A stretch of 55,553 nucleotides of DNA, taken from positions 1-55,553 of the IMG/VR virus record IMGVR_UViG_3300023265_000002; one strand, written 5' to 3'. Position 1 is the stretch's first letter; every line of letters begins with the position of its first letter. The notes under the pieces were generated by a model. It had not been told where the DNA came from and did no database searches. It saw nothing but the letters and a program-made list of their open reading frames with translations. Position numbers and translations under genes: made by a program. Of this stretch, positions 38,565-46,665 are shown one piece after another. Source of the DNA: a virus.

Positions 38565-38602
38565 GGAAGGGCCCCCAGTTCCTAGCAACTGGGGGCCCTT
38601 CC
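38565..38602. terminator. Bidirectional terminator between rightward and leftward genes
   Basis: Perfect 16-bp repeat GGAAGGGCCCCCAGTT/AACTGGGGGCCCTTCC with a 6-nt loop. It separates the plus-strand late genes (and the tRNA-like element) from the minus-strand operon ending at 38629. Confidence 0.85.
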
Positions 38603-38628
38603 GATGTCACCTCTTGGCAGCAGCCAAC

Positions 38629-39126
38629 CTACAACAAGGTGATCTGCTCGCCTGCACCGATCCGCTTGAGCGCGTCGCGACCCTCGTCGGTCACCTGCCA
38701 CACCGTCCAGGGTGAGGAGTTGTGCACGCGAGTGAGCGCGCCCTCGTCCGCCATCGCGGCCTGCACGTAGCCAGCGTCGACCAGCTCGCCGCGGCGACGG
38801 CGCTCCGAGCTGATGCCGATCGCGAGGTCGGCCTGCAGCTCGAAGTCGGTCGCCCCGTAGTCCCCCATGTGGGCGAGCTGCTCGAGCACGCGGGAACGCT
38901 GGGTGCCCGTGGCCAGCACGACCGGGCGAGGCGTGCCCGGCATCGTGTGCGGCTCCTCGACGCTCAACCACTGCACCAGCCCGGCGGCCGCGAGCTGCAG
39001 CTCGTGCCCCAGGGCGGCCGCCACCTGGGCGACGTCGGCGGGTCGACGCGACCGGTCGAGGTCGACGAGCAGGGCGCGGGCCCGCTGCACGGCGTGCAGG
39101 CTCATGCCGGGCCCGGACAGGGTCAC
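38629..39126 (-). CDS. Winged-helix DNA-binding-like protein, 165 aa
   Basis: Start GTG at 39126 (GTGA overlap with the upstream gene). Residues 1-80 are helical. Residues about 85-160 (QLAHMGDYGATDFELQADLA, then RRRRGELVDAGYVQ and WQVTDEGRDALKRI) are a winged helix as seen in many actinophage proteins. Last gene of the second leftward operon. A regulator of phage genes is possible, and it is one of three candidates here for the operator-binding factor. That is inference. Confidence 0.65.
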   Translation of the reverse strand: MTLSGPGMSLHAVQRARALLVDLDRSRRPADVAQVAAALGHELQLAAAGLVQWLSVEEPHTMPGTPRPVVLATGTQRSRVLEQLAHMGDYGATDFELQADLAIGISSERRRRGELVDAGYVQAAMADEGALTRVHNSSPWTVWQVTDEGRDALKRIGAGEQITLL

Positions 39127-39749
39127 GTCGGCCGACCGGCTGCAGGAGTGCGTGCGACCAGGGCGGCCGCGTCGGCGAAGCTGATGCCGAGGGCGTTCGC
39201 GACCCCCTGGACCTGCTCGTCGCTGGCCACGGGCTCCTCCTCCTGCTGGACCGTTCCGGCCGAGTGCTGCTCGGCGGTCGGGTTGACCTCGCCGGTCCAC
39301 CACTCGCACGGCCACGGCATCCCGTCCTGCCCGCACACCTCGCGGCCTTCGACGTTGAGGATGAAGTGCGGGCGGTTGGAGTAGTCGACGTTCGACGGGG
39401 GGCGGCTCATCTCCTGGTCGAACCAGGCCTGCCGCTCGCGCTGGGCGGCCTCGACGTAGGCGGCGAACTCGGCGGCCTTGACCTCGCGGGACATCTTGCG
39501 GACCGGGTCCTCGTAGGGCGCTGCCGGTCCGGCCGGGCCCTCGTCACGGAACCGGCGCAGGTCGGTGACGCGCCAGCCGTCCATGCCTTCCGGCGCGCCG
39601 TCGGGCACGTCGTAGTCGACGGGCTCGAGGCTGTCCGGGTCGATCCAGCGACCCTGCTCGTCCCGCCAAGCGGGCGTGTTCAGGCTGTAGCTGGCGCGCG
39701 GGTCGAGGCTCTCGACGACCTCGGCGCTGGTCTCTTCGGGTGCCGTCAC
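39123..39749 (-). CDS. Hypothetical protein, 208 aa
   Basis: GTG 39749 in a GTGA overlap. Central residues 70-125 form helices with Arg/Glu (VRKMSREVKAAEFAAYVEAA), then aromatic-rich VDYSNRPHFILNVEGREVCG with CxxxxxPWPCEW near residue 150. The C-terminal 35 residues (VQGVANALGISFADAAALVA) look like a UBA-type or small helix bundle. Unknown family. Confidence 0.65.
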   Translation of the reverse strand: MTAPEETSAEVVESLDPRASYSLNTPAWRDEQGRWIDPDSLEPVDYDVPDGAPEGMDGWRVTDLRRFRDEGPAGPAAPYEDPVRKMSREVKAAEFAAYVEAAQRERQAWFDQEMSRPPSNVDYSNRPHFILNVEGREVCGQDGMPWPCEWWTGEVNPTAEQHSAGTVQQEEEPVASDEQVQGVANALGISFADAAALVARTPAAGRPT

Positions 39750-40483
39750 GGCTTGGTTCCCTTCCGCGTGATCTTCACGCCCTTGTGCTCCGTGGTCTTC
39801 GTGATGGCCGCGGAGACGACTGCCGCCAGCGGGTCGGACCCCTGCCGCGCGATCTCGGCAGCGTAAGCCCTGACTTTGCTCACCTGCGGGTCGAACTTGC
39901 CGCACGTGGTGAGCTTGCGCTGCGCGTCGATCATGGCCTGCGCGAGGACGTCCGGGAGGTCGCCGGGCCCGCGGGCGTGGTCGCCCTCGACGATCGCCGT
40001 CACCTCGGCGGCGAGGTCGTGGCCAGCGTTGTCGACGCTCGGCGTGGACACGGTCGCGGCGACGGCGGCGAACAGGGTCTCGACGTCGATGTCGTAGGTG
40101 TGCTTCTGGTCCAGGGTGATGGACACGTCACCCTGCGCGTCGGGGACCTTGAGCGGCCCGACCGGCAGGCCGTCCTGTTCGCCGACGGCGAGGATGAGTT
40201 CCTCCTCGACGTACTGCTTGAGCAGCTTGCTCGCCGCGGTGAAGGCTGCACCGAACGCGGTGCACTTCTCGAGGGAGTTGGCGAGCCTGCGCTGCACGTC
40301 GTAGGTGTCCTCGCGCGACACGACCTCGCCGCGCGTCGCGGTCAGCTCGGCGTAGCCCTCGTTGATCGCACGGAGCAGGGTGTCTTTGAACTGCGCTGGC
40401 TCCGGCATCCCGGACAGCACGGTCGGGACCGGCTCGAGCTGGAAACCCGGCTCGTCGGGGGCGGCTTCGGGGGTGGTGCTCAT
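39746..40483 (-). CDS. Hypothetical replication/recombination-region protein, 245 aa
   Basis: ATG 40483 in an ATGA overlap. Residues 30-100 are helical (FKDTLLRAINEGYAELTATR), 105-140 strand-rich (LKVPDAQGDVSITLDQKHTY), 140-245 helical with a basic end. Mostly soluble alpha/beta, found near SSB/ERF genes in this genome, but I do not recognise a family. Confidence 0.65.
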   Translation of the reverse strand: MSTTPEAAPDEPGFQLEPVPTVLSGMPEPAQFKDTLLRAINEGYAELTATRGEVVSREDTYDVQRRLANSLEKCTAFGAAFTAASKLLKQYVEEELILAVGEQDGLPVGPLKVPDAQGDVSITLDQKHTYDIDVETLFAAVAATVSTPSVDNAGHDLAAEVTAIVEGDHARGPGDLPDVLAQAMIDAQRKLTTCGKFDPQVSKVRAYAAEIARQGSDPLAAVVSAAITKTTEHKGVKITRKGTKP

Positions 40484-40776
40484 CGTGCGAGTGCCTCTCG
40501 GATTGCGTGGCTGGCCTCGTCGAGGCTCGAGCCGAACTCGTTCAGCGTGAGGGCGCGCTCGACGTGGCCGAGCGCGAAGAGGTCGAGTGCCTGCTCGTAG
40601 GCGTCGTCGGAGATGTCGGCGAGCAGGTCGGCGCGGATGAGCGGGTCGGCCGCGTGCAGGGCGGCGAAGACGAGCTGCTCGGCCGCGTCGGGGGTGAGCA
40701 GCACACCCCCGACGTACTGCACCGCGTCGAGCGCGGGCAGCGCGCCGGGGATGTGCGCGAGGACGACCTGCCTCAC
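40480..40776 (-). CDS. Small helical protein, 98 aa
   Basis: GTG 40776 in a GTGA overlap. All-helical by eye (VQYVGGVLLTPDAAEQLVFA and AYEQALDLFALGHVERAL), acidic and soluble. Fits a short TPR-like or bundle protein. Unknown role; coupled both sides. Confidence 0.65.
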   Translation of the reverse strand: MRQVVLAHIPGALPALDAVQYVGGVLLTPDAAEQLVFAALHAADPLIRADLLADISDDAYEQALDLFALGHVERALTLNEFGSSLDEASHAIREALAR

Positions 40777-41249
40777 CAGCGCCCCCGTCGACTGGGGAAC
40801 GGGTCGATCCGCGGCCGCTCGGAGAAGCGTCGACGCTCGCGGGCGTGGTGGTCCAGCTCTTCGGCGCGCCGGGCGGGGGGCTCCTCCGGGGCGGTCCACG
40901 TGCCGAAGCGCTCCTGCTGCCAGCGTGTGCGGGTGACCTGCCGCGAGAGGTAGCCAGCGCTCGAGGGGCAGTCGCCCGACTTGCACTCGCAGCACGTGCC
41001 GCCCGCCTGCCAGCAGGAGCAGTGCGCGGGCAGCTCGGCGTACCGGTTGACCGATTGGGCTGGCTGGGTGGCGGGCCCCTGCAGGTCGTGCATCACGTGC
41101 CAGGGGGCGCGCCCGATGACACTGGCCAGCAGGTAGGCGCGCTGCTCCGCGGTCGAGCTGTCCTCGCGCGCTTCGCGGGGCAGGGCGGCGATGAACCAGC
41201 TCGGCGTGCGCCGGGACCAGCGCCGGCGGATCGCGTGAATCCAGTTCAC
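40773..41249 (-). CDS. Basic cysteine-containing protein, 158 aa
   Basis: GTG 41249 in a GTGA overlap. Residues 1-30 are Arg/Trp-rich. CSCWQAGGTCCECKSGDCPS at about residues 82-101 has six Cys, a probable metal cluster. The tail (ARERRRFSERPRIDPFPSRR) is strongly basic. It likely binds nucleic acid or an anionic partner. No family named. Confidence 0.65.
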   Translation of the reverse strand: MNWIHAIRRRWSRRTPSWFIAALPREAREDSSTAEQRAYLLASVIGRAPWHVMHDLQGPATQPAQSVNRYAELPAHCSCWQAGGTCCECKSGDCPSSAGYLSRQVTRTRWQQERFGTWTAPEEPPARRAEELDHHARERRRFSERPRIDPFPSRRGRW

Positions 41250-41719
41250 GACGCCCTCCCGACGCGCTGGTTCAGCTCGGCCCACAGGGCGGCCGCGGGG
41301 TGCTCGACCCACGCGGACGAGTCCATCGGGCCCGCCGCGCCGATGGTGCCGGTCAGCCACGCGAGCGTGCTCTGCATCTGCGGCATGGTCAGCACGAGGA
41401 CGCCGAAGTCGCCCTTCGGCCAGCGCAACGGGGGCGGCAGGATGAGCGGCTCGAGGGCGCGCTCCGAGAGCTGGTCGAGCGGCTCCGGCGGCGGGGGCGC
41501 GGGGTAGGCAGCCTCCGGGTCGGTGACCACCTCGGCGGGCGGGTCGCAGTAGTCCTGGTGGTGGATGCAGTACTCGGTACCGGGGACGGTGTCGACGTCG
41601 CAGTGCTCGCCGTCCTCCGGGTCGGACGAGGCCTGCACGCTGGCGATGCAGCCGCCGACCAGGCCGAGCGGGTCGAGCACCTCCGTCGTCTGCTCCTCGT
41701 AGTGGTGTTCGCCGGTCAC
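41246..41719 (-). CDS. Hypothetical protein, 157 aa, Cys/His then Pro-rich
   Basis: GTG 41719 in a GTGA overlap. The first half contains GGCIASVQ, EHCDVDTVPGTEYCIHHQDYC (four Cys, three His), suggesting zinc. A Pro-rich linker (AYPAPPPPEPLDQ) precedes a helical half with MPQMQSTLAWLTGTIGAAG. Unknown. Confidence 0.65.
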   Translation of the reverse strand: MTGEHHYEEQTTEVLDPLGLVGGCIASVQASSDPEDGEHCDVDTVPGTEYCIHHQDYCDPPAEVVTDPEAAYPAPPPPEPLDQLSERALEPLILPPPLRWPKGDFGVLVLTMPQMQSTLAWLTGTIGAAGPMDSSAWVEHPAAALWAELNQRVGRAS

Positions 41720-42204
41720 GGGGCCACACTCCTTTCGACGATGACTTTCCTCGACGGGTCGGTGTCGTGCTCGCCGTCGATCACCTGCAGGACGCAGGCG
41801 CTGCAGCAGTCGTCCTCGAGGGGGCGACCGTCCATGTCGTATGCGTACACCGTGCAGTCGCGCAGGGCGGCCGCGCGCCCGCTGGTGCCGCCGAAACCGT
41901 CGCGCGGGATGGTGACACCGGGGCAGTTCGTCTTGTCGCACCAGTCCCAGGATGGGACCTCGCGCTCGACGATTCGGTACTCGATGAGGTAGGTCCGGAG
42001 CGCGTCGCCGATGGCGTAGCCGCCGACGATCAGGTTCCGGCGGGCGACGTAGGAGCGCTCGAGTTCGGAGCGCTGCACCTTGACGGTGAGGTTCCCGTCG
42101 GTGATTTCGTACCAGTCGCCGCGGAAACCGGGCGGGGCGGGACACGCGCCGAGCATGGTCCACTCCGTGCGGTCCCACGGTCGGAGGAGCTTTCGGTTCG
42201 TCAT
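41716..42204 (-). CDS. Leaderless head gene of the second leftward operon, 162 aa
   Basis: Begins ATGACGAACCGA, with the -10 ending 7 nt upstream. WDRTEWTMLGACPAPPGFRG and later WDWCDKTNCPG plus DCCSACVLQV give several Cys that may bind metal. The body is strand-rich (TVKVQRSELERSY). Its stop overlaps the next GTG, starting a chain of five coupled downstream genes down to 38629. Function unknown, but its promoter places it with the operator regulon. Confidence 0.75.
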   Translation of the reverse strand: MTNRKLLRPWDRTEWTMLGACPAPPGFRGDWYEITDGNLTVKVQRSELERSYVARRNLIVGGYAIGDALRTYLIEYRIVEREVPSWDWCDKTNCPGVTIPRDGFGGTSGRAAALRDCTVYAYDMDGRPLEDDCCSACVLQVIDGEHDTDPSRKVIVERSVAP

Positions 42205-42211
42205 GTCAGTG

Positions 42212-42241
42212 ACACTACCCCCCCACCGTGGGGGGTGTCAA
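42212..42241 (-). promoter_or_regulatory. Operator-promoter 13 (minus strand, leaderless, heads leftward operon 2)
   Basis: On the minus strand: TTGACA (42241-42236), 18-nt spacer CCCCCCACGGTGGGGGGG, TAGTGT (42217-42212), 7 nt before ATG 42204. Confidence 0.85.
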
Positions 42242-42337
42242 ACGATCTGTAGACCGAAGGCCCAATCCCACAGTTCGACCAGCCTGGACGGCCTCGCCAG
42301 GCGGTGACGCCCGCGCGCCGGGGTGCTGGCACGCACC

Positions 42338-42375
42338 CCCCACCGCCCACGGCGGGCGTGCCGTGGGCGGTGGGG
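42338..42375 (-). terminator. Strong terminator after the ssb gene
   Basis: Perfect 16-bp repeat CCCCACCGCCCACGGC/GCCGTGGGCGGTGGGG with a 6-nt loop. It ends the first leftward operon just before the promoter of the second. Confidence 0.85.
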
Positions 42376-42386
42376 CAGTACGGCCA

Positions 42387-42902
42387 CTAGAACGGGGGCT
42401 CGTCGGCGAAGCCGCCACGACCGGCCGGAGCGGGTGAGGATGCCCACGGGTCGTCAGCGGGTGCAGACGATCGCGTTCCCGACCCGGATGCAGCCGCGCC
42501 CCCGAACCCTCCCCCCTGGGCACCACCGCCCCCGGAGCGGGAGACCTTCTGCACCTTCGCCGTGGCGTACTTGAGCGACGGGCCGATCTCCTCGACGTCC
42601 AGCTCGACGACGGTGCGCTTCTCGCCGTCCTTCGTCTCGAAGCTGCGCTGCTTGAGCCAGCCCGTGACGAGCACGCGCGAGCCGCGGGTGAGGGACTCCG
42701 CCACGTTCTCGGCCACCTGCCGCCACACGTTGCAGCGCATGAACAGCGCCTCGCCGTCCTTCCACTGCCCCGACGCCTTGTCGTAGGTGCGCGGCGTGCT
42801 GGCGACGGTGAAGCTCGCGACGGCGGCACCCGACTGGGTGAACCGCAGTTCGGGGTCCGCGGTCAGGTTCCCCGCGATGGTGATGGTCGTTTCGCCTGCC
42901 AC
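42387..42902 (-). CDS. ssb: Single-stranded DNA-binding protein
   Basis: 171 aa from GTG 42902. Residues 5-110 are the OB fold of bacterial-type SSB ([78 protein letters not shown]). After a Gly-rich linker comes the acidic tip ADEPPF, the usual partner-docking tail. It coats ssDNA during replication and recombination and sits in the same operon as the ERF annealing protein. Confidence 0.95.
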   Translation of the reverse strand: MAGETTITIAGNLTADPELRFTQSGAAVASFTVASTPRTYDKASGQWKDGEALFMRCNVWRQVAENVAESLTRGSRVLVTGWLKQRSFETKDGEKRTVVELDVEEIGPSLKYATAKVQKVSRSGGGGAQGGGFGGAAASGSGTRSSAPADDPWASSPAPAGRGGFADEPPF

Positions 42903-42905
42903 TGG

Positions 42906-43286
42906 TCAGCCCTTCATCTGCAGAACGTGAAGTCGGTCGGTGTACTTCGCCGCCTTGAGCGGGTCGTCGGCGATCTGCTCCGTGAGCCACTGTGCGTACT
43001 CGGTGTCGGTCCACCCGGTCAGCTCCTGCGGGAACCGGTCGAAGTAGTCCGAGTCCTGCTCGCAGTCCCAGTCCTCGCCGCGGAGCTTCGTGGCGATCTT
43101 GACCACGAACGGCCGGAGGACGTCGTCGATCTTGGCGCGAAGCGCCGGGTCCGCGTTGAGGGCGTTCGCGAACTCCGGCGTGCGGGCGTCCTCGTTGCCG
43201 CTGGCGATCTGCCACGCGGCCGCGACGGCGCGCTCGGCGGCCTCGAGGGCGTTGTCGATGATCTCGGTTGCGCTGCACCAGCCCAT
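42906..43286 (-). CDS. Hypothetical protein, 126 aa
   Basis: ATG 43286 with a strong AGGAGG ten bases upstream. Helical with acidic second half (KLRGEDWDCEQDSDYFDRFP, WTDTEYAQWLTEQIADDPLK). It stands between two recombination genes, suggesting a minor helper, but no family is visible. Confidence 0.65.
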   Translation of the reverse strand: MGWCSATEIIDNALEAAERAVAAAWQIASGNEDARTPEFANALNADPALRAKIDDVLRPFVVKIATKLRGEDWDCEQDSDYFDRFPQELTGWTDTEYAQWLTEQIADDPLKAAKYTDRLHVLQMKG

Positions 43287-43329
43287 CGGCTGTGCACCTC
43301 CTGTGGGTAAACCTGTGGATGGACGGCGG

Positions 43330-43773
43330 TCAGGTCCGGATGGTGTTCGGCGCGAGCTTGTCGACGACCTGGCGGAGGGCGGAGCGGCTGATGCCGATCT
43401 CCTGCAGGGAGGCCGACGAGACCTGGTCGTCGACCACGGTGCCCAGCAGGCGGATGAGCGAGGTCAGCTCGCGCGAGGGCTCGTAGTCGGCGAGCGGCTT
43501 CGGGGTGGCGACGTCGAACGTCGCGGTGCGCCGGTAGCCGTGACGGTTCCCGTCGGCGGGCAGGTCGGACTCGCGGATCGGCACGCCCGCGCGGAGCTGC
43601 TTGCGCAGGCGGGTCAGCGTCTCGAGCCAGGCCTCGCCGTGCGCGGCCATCCACTGCACCTTCGCCTGCGCGAACTCGTCCGCCTGGTCGGTCACCTTGC
43701 GGACGTGGTGCGCCTTCTCCTCGGAAAGCGCCTGCTCGGCGGCCTTGATGAGGGCGCGTCGGTCGTACTTCAT
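43330..43773 (-). CDS. Hypothetical helical protein, 147 aa
   Basis: ATG 43773 with GAAAGG upstream. Residues 1-65 form a long charged helix (MKYDRRALIKAAEQALSEEK) that may be coiled. The C-terminal 55 residues (LTSLIRLLGTVVDDQVSSAS, then GISRSALRQVVDKLAPN) resemble a small helix-turn-helix. Could be a DNA-binding coiled-coil protein; family not known. Confidence 0.65.
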   Translation of the reverse strand: MKYDRRALIKAAEQALSEEKAHHVRKVTDQADEFAQAKVQWMAAHGEAWLETLTRLRKQLRAGVPIRESDLPADGNRHGYRRTATFDVATPKPLADYEPSRELTSLIRLLGTVVDDQVSSASLQEIGISRSALRQVVDKLAPNTIRT

Positions 43774-43808
43774 GCCGTGCCTTTCGTGATCATTCGGGGG
43801 ATGGACGG

Positions 43809-44069
43809 TCAGCCGACCCCGACCAGCTCCTCGTGCTGCTGGTGCTGGACGGCGGCCGAGGACGTGAGGCCTCCGCCGACGTGCGGGGGGTCGGCGCGGT
43901 GGATGTTGTTCAGCGTGTCCACCAGCTTCCAACCGGCGACGGCGAGGAGCGCGACCTTCAACCCGGCGAACGGGGTGTAGTACGCGATCGTCGACCACAG
44001 GCCGGTCATGAGCAGGCCGGTCACGGTGCCGGAGGAACGGCGCTGGGCGCGCCGAAGGGTGTCGAGCAT
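43809..44069 (-). CDS. Small membrane protein, 86 aa
   Basis: ATG 44069 two bases after the upstream stop. Residues 17-35 (VTGLLMTGLWSTIAYYTPF) and 36-50 are hydrophobic, then HNIHRADPPHVGGG, a likely cytoplasmic tail. One or two membrane passes. Unusual among recombination genes; possible link of replication to membrane is speculative. Confidence 0.6.
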   Translation of the reverse strand: MLDTLRRAQRRSSGTVTGLLMTGLWSTIAYYTPFAGLKVALLAVAGWKLVDTLNNIHRADPPHVGGGLTSSAAVQHQQHEELVGVG

Positions 44070-44071
44070 GG

Positions 44072-44926
44072 TCAGGTTCGTCCCGTGTGTGATGCGCCGT
44101 AGGTGTTCGCGATCGACTTGCCTACCGACTGGTAACCGGAGAGCACCGATCGCAGGTTGTGCATCGTGGACTGGATGGCCTTGCGCACCATGCGCGCCTG
44201 CACGAACGCGTCGTGCAGCTCGCGGGTCGTGACCATCGCGTCCGCCTTGCGGGTGTCGGCCGCGCCGAGCTTCGAGTTCAGCACGGCCAGGTCGAAGGCG
44301 TTGGACCACTCGAGTTCGGTGCGCCCCTCCTCCTCGATCGCGGCCCGCTCGAAGTGGGCTCCGCGCTCAAGGCGGGCGTTGCAGTCGAGGATCTGCTGCT
44401 CGATCTGCTCCGGGGTGTAGACCTTCGTCGGGTCGATCAGGGCGATGGTCGCCGCGATCGGGTCGTCCGGGTGGTAGCTCCGTCGACCCGCGACGGCGGC
44501 CTCGCCGTTGACCATCGCGGGAACGAGGTCGGCTTCGCCCTGCACGCCGATCGGCTTGCCGTGCTTCACGAGCACCTTGCACCCGCACTGCGCGGTCTCC
44601 GGGTACTTCGCGTCGGCGGGCAGGTACTGCACCCGCTTGATCTGCGCGCACCCGACGTGCCCGTGCAGGGCGAGCAGCTCCTCGCCGCGGCCGCTGTACT
44701 TCGTGGCCACCTTCTCCGCGAGGTCGCGCGCCGTGGTGTTGGGCTCGATCCGGAACGGGTCGTCCTCGGCCACCGTGGCGAGCGTGTCGTCGGGCAGGTC
44801 CCACGGCGGCTCATCCGGCATGGGCGGGGGCGGGGTGCTTGACGAGCGTCGGTAGAACCGCTCGCCGAGTCCGCCCATCTCCGGGTCGGACAGGCGCGCG
44901 ACCTCGGCATCGGCGTAGTCGCCCAC
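44072..44926 (-). CDS. Hypothetical protein next to ERF, 284 aa
   Basis: GTG 44926 behind GGAGGC. Residues about 70-170 contain a CAQIKRVQ and QCGCKVLVKHG segment and strand-rich elements (IGVQGEADLVPAMV); residues 190-284 are helical. In many phages the ERF neighbour is an exonuclease or helper, but I see no PD-(D/E)XK motif with certainty. Left unnamed. Confidence 0.65.
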   Translation of the reverse strand: MGDYADAEVARLSDPEMGGLGERFYRRSSSTPPPPMPDEPPWDLPDDTLATVAEDDPFRIEPNTTARDLAEKVATKYSGRGEELLALHGHVGCAQIKRVQYLPADAKYPETAQCGCKVLVKHGKPIGVQGEADLVPAMVNGEAAVAGRRSYHPDDPIAATIALIDPTKVYTPEQIEQQILDCNARLERGAHFERAAIEEEGRTELEWSNAFDLAVLNSKLGAADTRKADAMVTTRELHDAFVQARMVRKAIQSTMHNLRSVLSGYQSVGKSIANTYGASHTGRT

Positions 44927-44927
44927 G

Positions 44928-46193
44928 TCACCAGCCTCCGTCAGGAGTCGGCAGGGTGGCCCGTGCGCCGAGCACGTGCTGCGCGACGGTGCTGCCCCGG
45001 ATCACGATGTGCCCGATGCCGAGTTTGCGGCACTGCTTCTCGATGGCCTGCAGCCGCGGGGGCTGGTCGTGCGGGAAGAGCTGACCGAGTGCGTCGATGG
45101 CCTGCACCGCGCGCAGCGCCTGCGCGTTCAGCTCGTCGTCGACCGACGCGGCCAGCTCCTCGCGCGAGGGCGTGTCGTCGGGCGGCTCCGGCGCGGACTC
45201 CTGCCGCTGCTGCTGGGCGGGACGCTGCTCCTGCTGGCGCGGGTCCTCGCGCTCGATCGGCGGAGTGGTCTCGCCGTCGGACTCCGGGGCGTTGAACGGG
45301 ATGCAGAGCGACTGCAGGAGGCCGTACTTGAGCGCCATGCTGACGGCCTTGCTGGTGGCCTTGTCGCCGAGGTCGCGACCCTCGCCCACCATCTCGATGG
45401 CGTGCTCGGAGCCGTCGTCCGGGTCGACGAACACGTACCGCATTTCTGCGGAAACGCTGGTCCAGACGCGACCGTTGACGACGGTCTTCACCTCGTCGCG
45501 CTTGATCACCTCGGAGCGCATGATCAGGCCGACGTGCCGCATCCCGTGGCCGACCGCGTCCATCGCCGAGTCGATCGAACGGAACGTGTAGCCGCCCATC
45601 TCCGGCGACGCCTGCTTGTCCTTGCCCAGGCTGTCGACGACGTTCATCAGCGCGAGGAACTTGCGCAGCGCACCGCGGGGCGTGCCGTCGGACAGGGTCA
45701 CGACCTCGCCCGCAACGGCGACCGGCCTGCGCTCGACCTCGGCCAGCCTCTTCGTCAGCGCGTCCAGCGCCCGGCCGTAGCTGCCGTGCTCCTCGCGCAG
45801 GTGCTGGACGTCCTTGTCGAGTTCGCCCTGCTCGCGGTTGAGCTTCTCGACGTCGCCGCCGACGGCCTCGGCCGTGGTGGCGCGCAGCTCGGCCAGCGTC
45901 TTCGCGATGTCCTCGCGCAGCTTCTCGGTCTCGCCGGGCTGCAGCGCGTCGACCTTCGACGCCAGCGCGTTGAAAGCGTCAGCGAGCGCGGTCAGGTCCG
46001 TGTCGAGCGCCTTCACCTGCTCGACCATCTCCGGGGTGCCAGCGGGCATCGGCTCGCCGGACGGAACGCCTGCGGCGAGGGTGCGCTCGAGTTCGTCGAG
46101 CCGGTCGAGCGCGAGATCCGCTTTCTGGGTGGCGGTCGTCGGGCGGGCGTTGGGCGGGGGCACGTCCGGCGCGCCGGAAGTGGGGGCAGTCAT
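44928..46193 (-). CDS. ERF-family ssDNA annealing recombinase with coiled-coil N-terminus
   Basis: 421 aa from ATG 46193 with AAGGGAA upstream. Residues about 185-320 are the ERF domain: ALRKFLALMNVVDSLGKDKQ, GGYTFRSIDSAMDAVGHGMR, IEMVGEGRDLGDKATSKAVS and ALKYGLLQSLCIP, as in P22 Erf. It anneals complementary single strands with SSB in phage recombination. Residues 1-180 are a long charged coiled coil (EMVEQVKALDTDLTALADAF), longer than usual. The tail is Gln/Pro-rich then helical. Second gene of the leftward operon. Confidence 0.9.
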   Translation of the reverse strand: MTAPTSGAPDVPPPNARPTTATQKADLALDRLDELERTLAAGVPSGEPMPAGTPEMVEQVKALDTDLTALADAFNALASKVDALQPGETEKLREDIAKTLAELRATTAEAVGGDVEKLNREQGELDKDVQHLREEHGSYGRALDALTKRLAEVERRPVAVAGEVVTLSDGTPRGALRKFLALMNVVDSLGKDKQASPEMGGYTFRSIDSAMDAVGHGMRHVGLIMRSEVIKRDEVKTVVNGRVWTSVSAEMRYVFVDPDDGSEHAIEMVGEGRDLGDKATSKAVSMALKYGLLQSLCIPFNAPESDGETTPPIEREDPRQQEQRPAQQQRQESAPEPPDDTPSREELAASVDDELNAQALRAVQAIDALGQLFPHDQPPRLQAIEKQCRKLGIGHIVIRGSTVAQHVLGARATLPTPDGGW

Positions 46194-46228
46194 CGGGGTT
46201 CCCTTGCTGGTCGGGGATTGGGTGACGG

Positions 46229-46582
46229 TCAGACCTTGCCCGGCTTGTCCGGGTCCGCGTAGCGCTCGAGGTTGTACTCGATCCACCGGGCGACACTCTG
46301 CCCGGCACCACCGACAGCGGCCTTCATCTCGGCGTACTTGTCGCGCGGCATCCCGAAGCGGAACTTCCTCCGGGTGTCGGTTGCCGTGCGGTCGGCCGCG
46401 GGCAGGTGCTTCAACATGAACGCGTACTCGGGCTCGACGGCGCGGTTCATGATCTGCCGCGCGACCGCCGAGAGCTGGTCGCCTTCCCTGACCGCCACAG
46501 CTAGTGCTGACTTGTAGACCCGGTCCAGGATCTCGACCTCCACCCGCTGCAGCGCGGGGGCGTCCGGGGGCTTTTGGGCCAC
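46229..46582 (-). CDS. First gene of leftward operon 1, basic protein, 117 aa
   Basis: GTG 46582 with GAGAGGAGG ten bases upstream, better than the GTG at 46615. Residues 12-50 (LQRVEVEILDRVYKSALAVA, QIMNRAVEPEYAFMLK) are helical; residues 60-110 are basic with FRFGMPRDKYAEMKAA and end in YADPDKPGKV. Served by the minus-strand promoter in the operator at 46618-46646. Function unknown. Confidence 0.7.
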   Translation of the reverse strand: MAQKPPDAPALQRVEVEILDRVYKSALAVAVREGDQLSAVARQIMNRAVEPEYAFMLKHLPAADRTATDTRRKFRFGMPRDKYAEMKAAVGGAGQSVARWIEYNLERYADPDKPGKV

Positions 46583-46617
46583 GGTGTCGTGACCTCCTCT
46601 CGTGCTCGACTGCACCG

Positions 46618-46646
46618 ACCATACCCCCTATGATGGGGGGGCACAA
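46618..46646 (-). promoter_or_regulatory. Operator-promoter 14 (minus strand, between divergent genes)
   Basis: On the minus strand: TTGTGC (46646-46641), 17-nt spacer CCCCCCATCATAGGGGG, TATGGT (46623-46618). It drives the ERF-ssb operon. On the plus strand the HNH gene begins at 46666, but no matching -10 exists in that direction. Confidence 0.7.
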
Positions 46647-46665
46647 GTCGAGAGGAGCAACGCAG

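Noticed and set aside
41246-42178. Longer frames for the leftward small genes, starting hundreds of bases upstream
   Set aside because: Extensions overlap the upstream gene out of frame; GTGA/ATGA overlaps give consistent, coupled starts for every gene of the operon.
43809-44069. Holin in the recombination operon
   Set aside because: It has hydrophobic segments, but no lysis gene is near and the operon is early; left as a membrane protein of unknown role.
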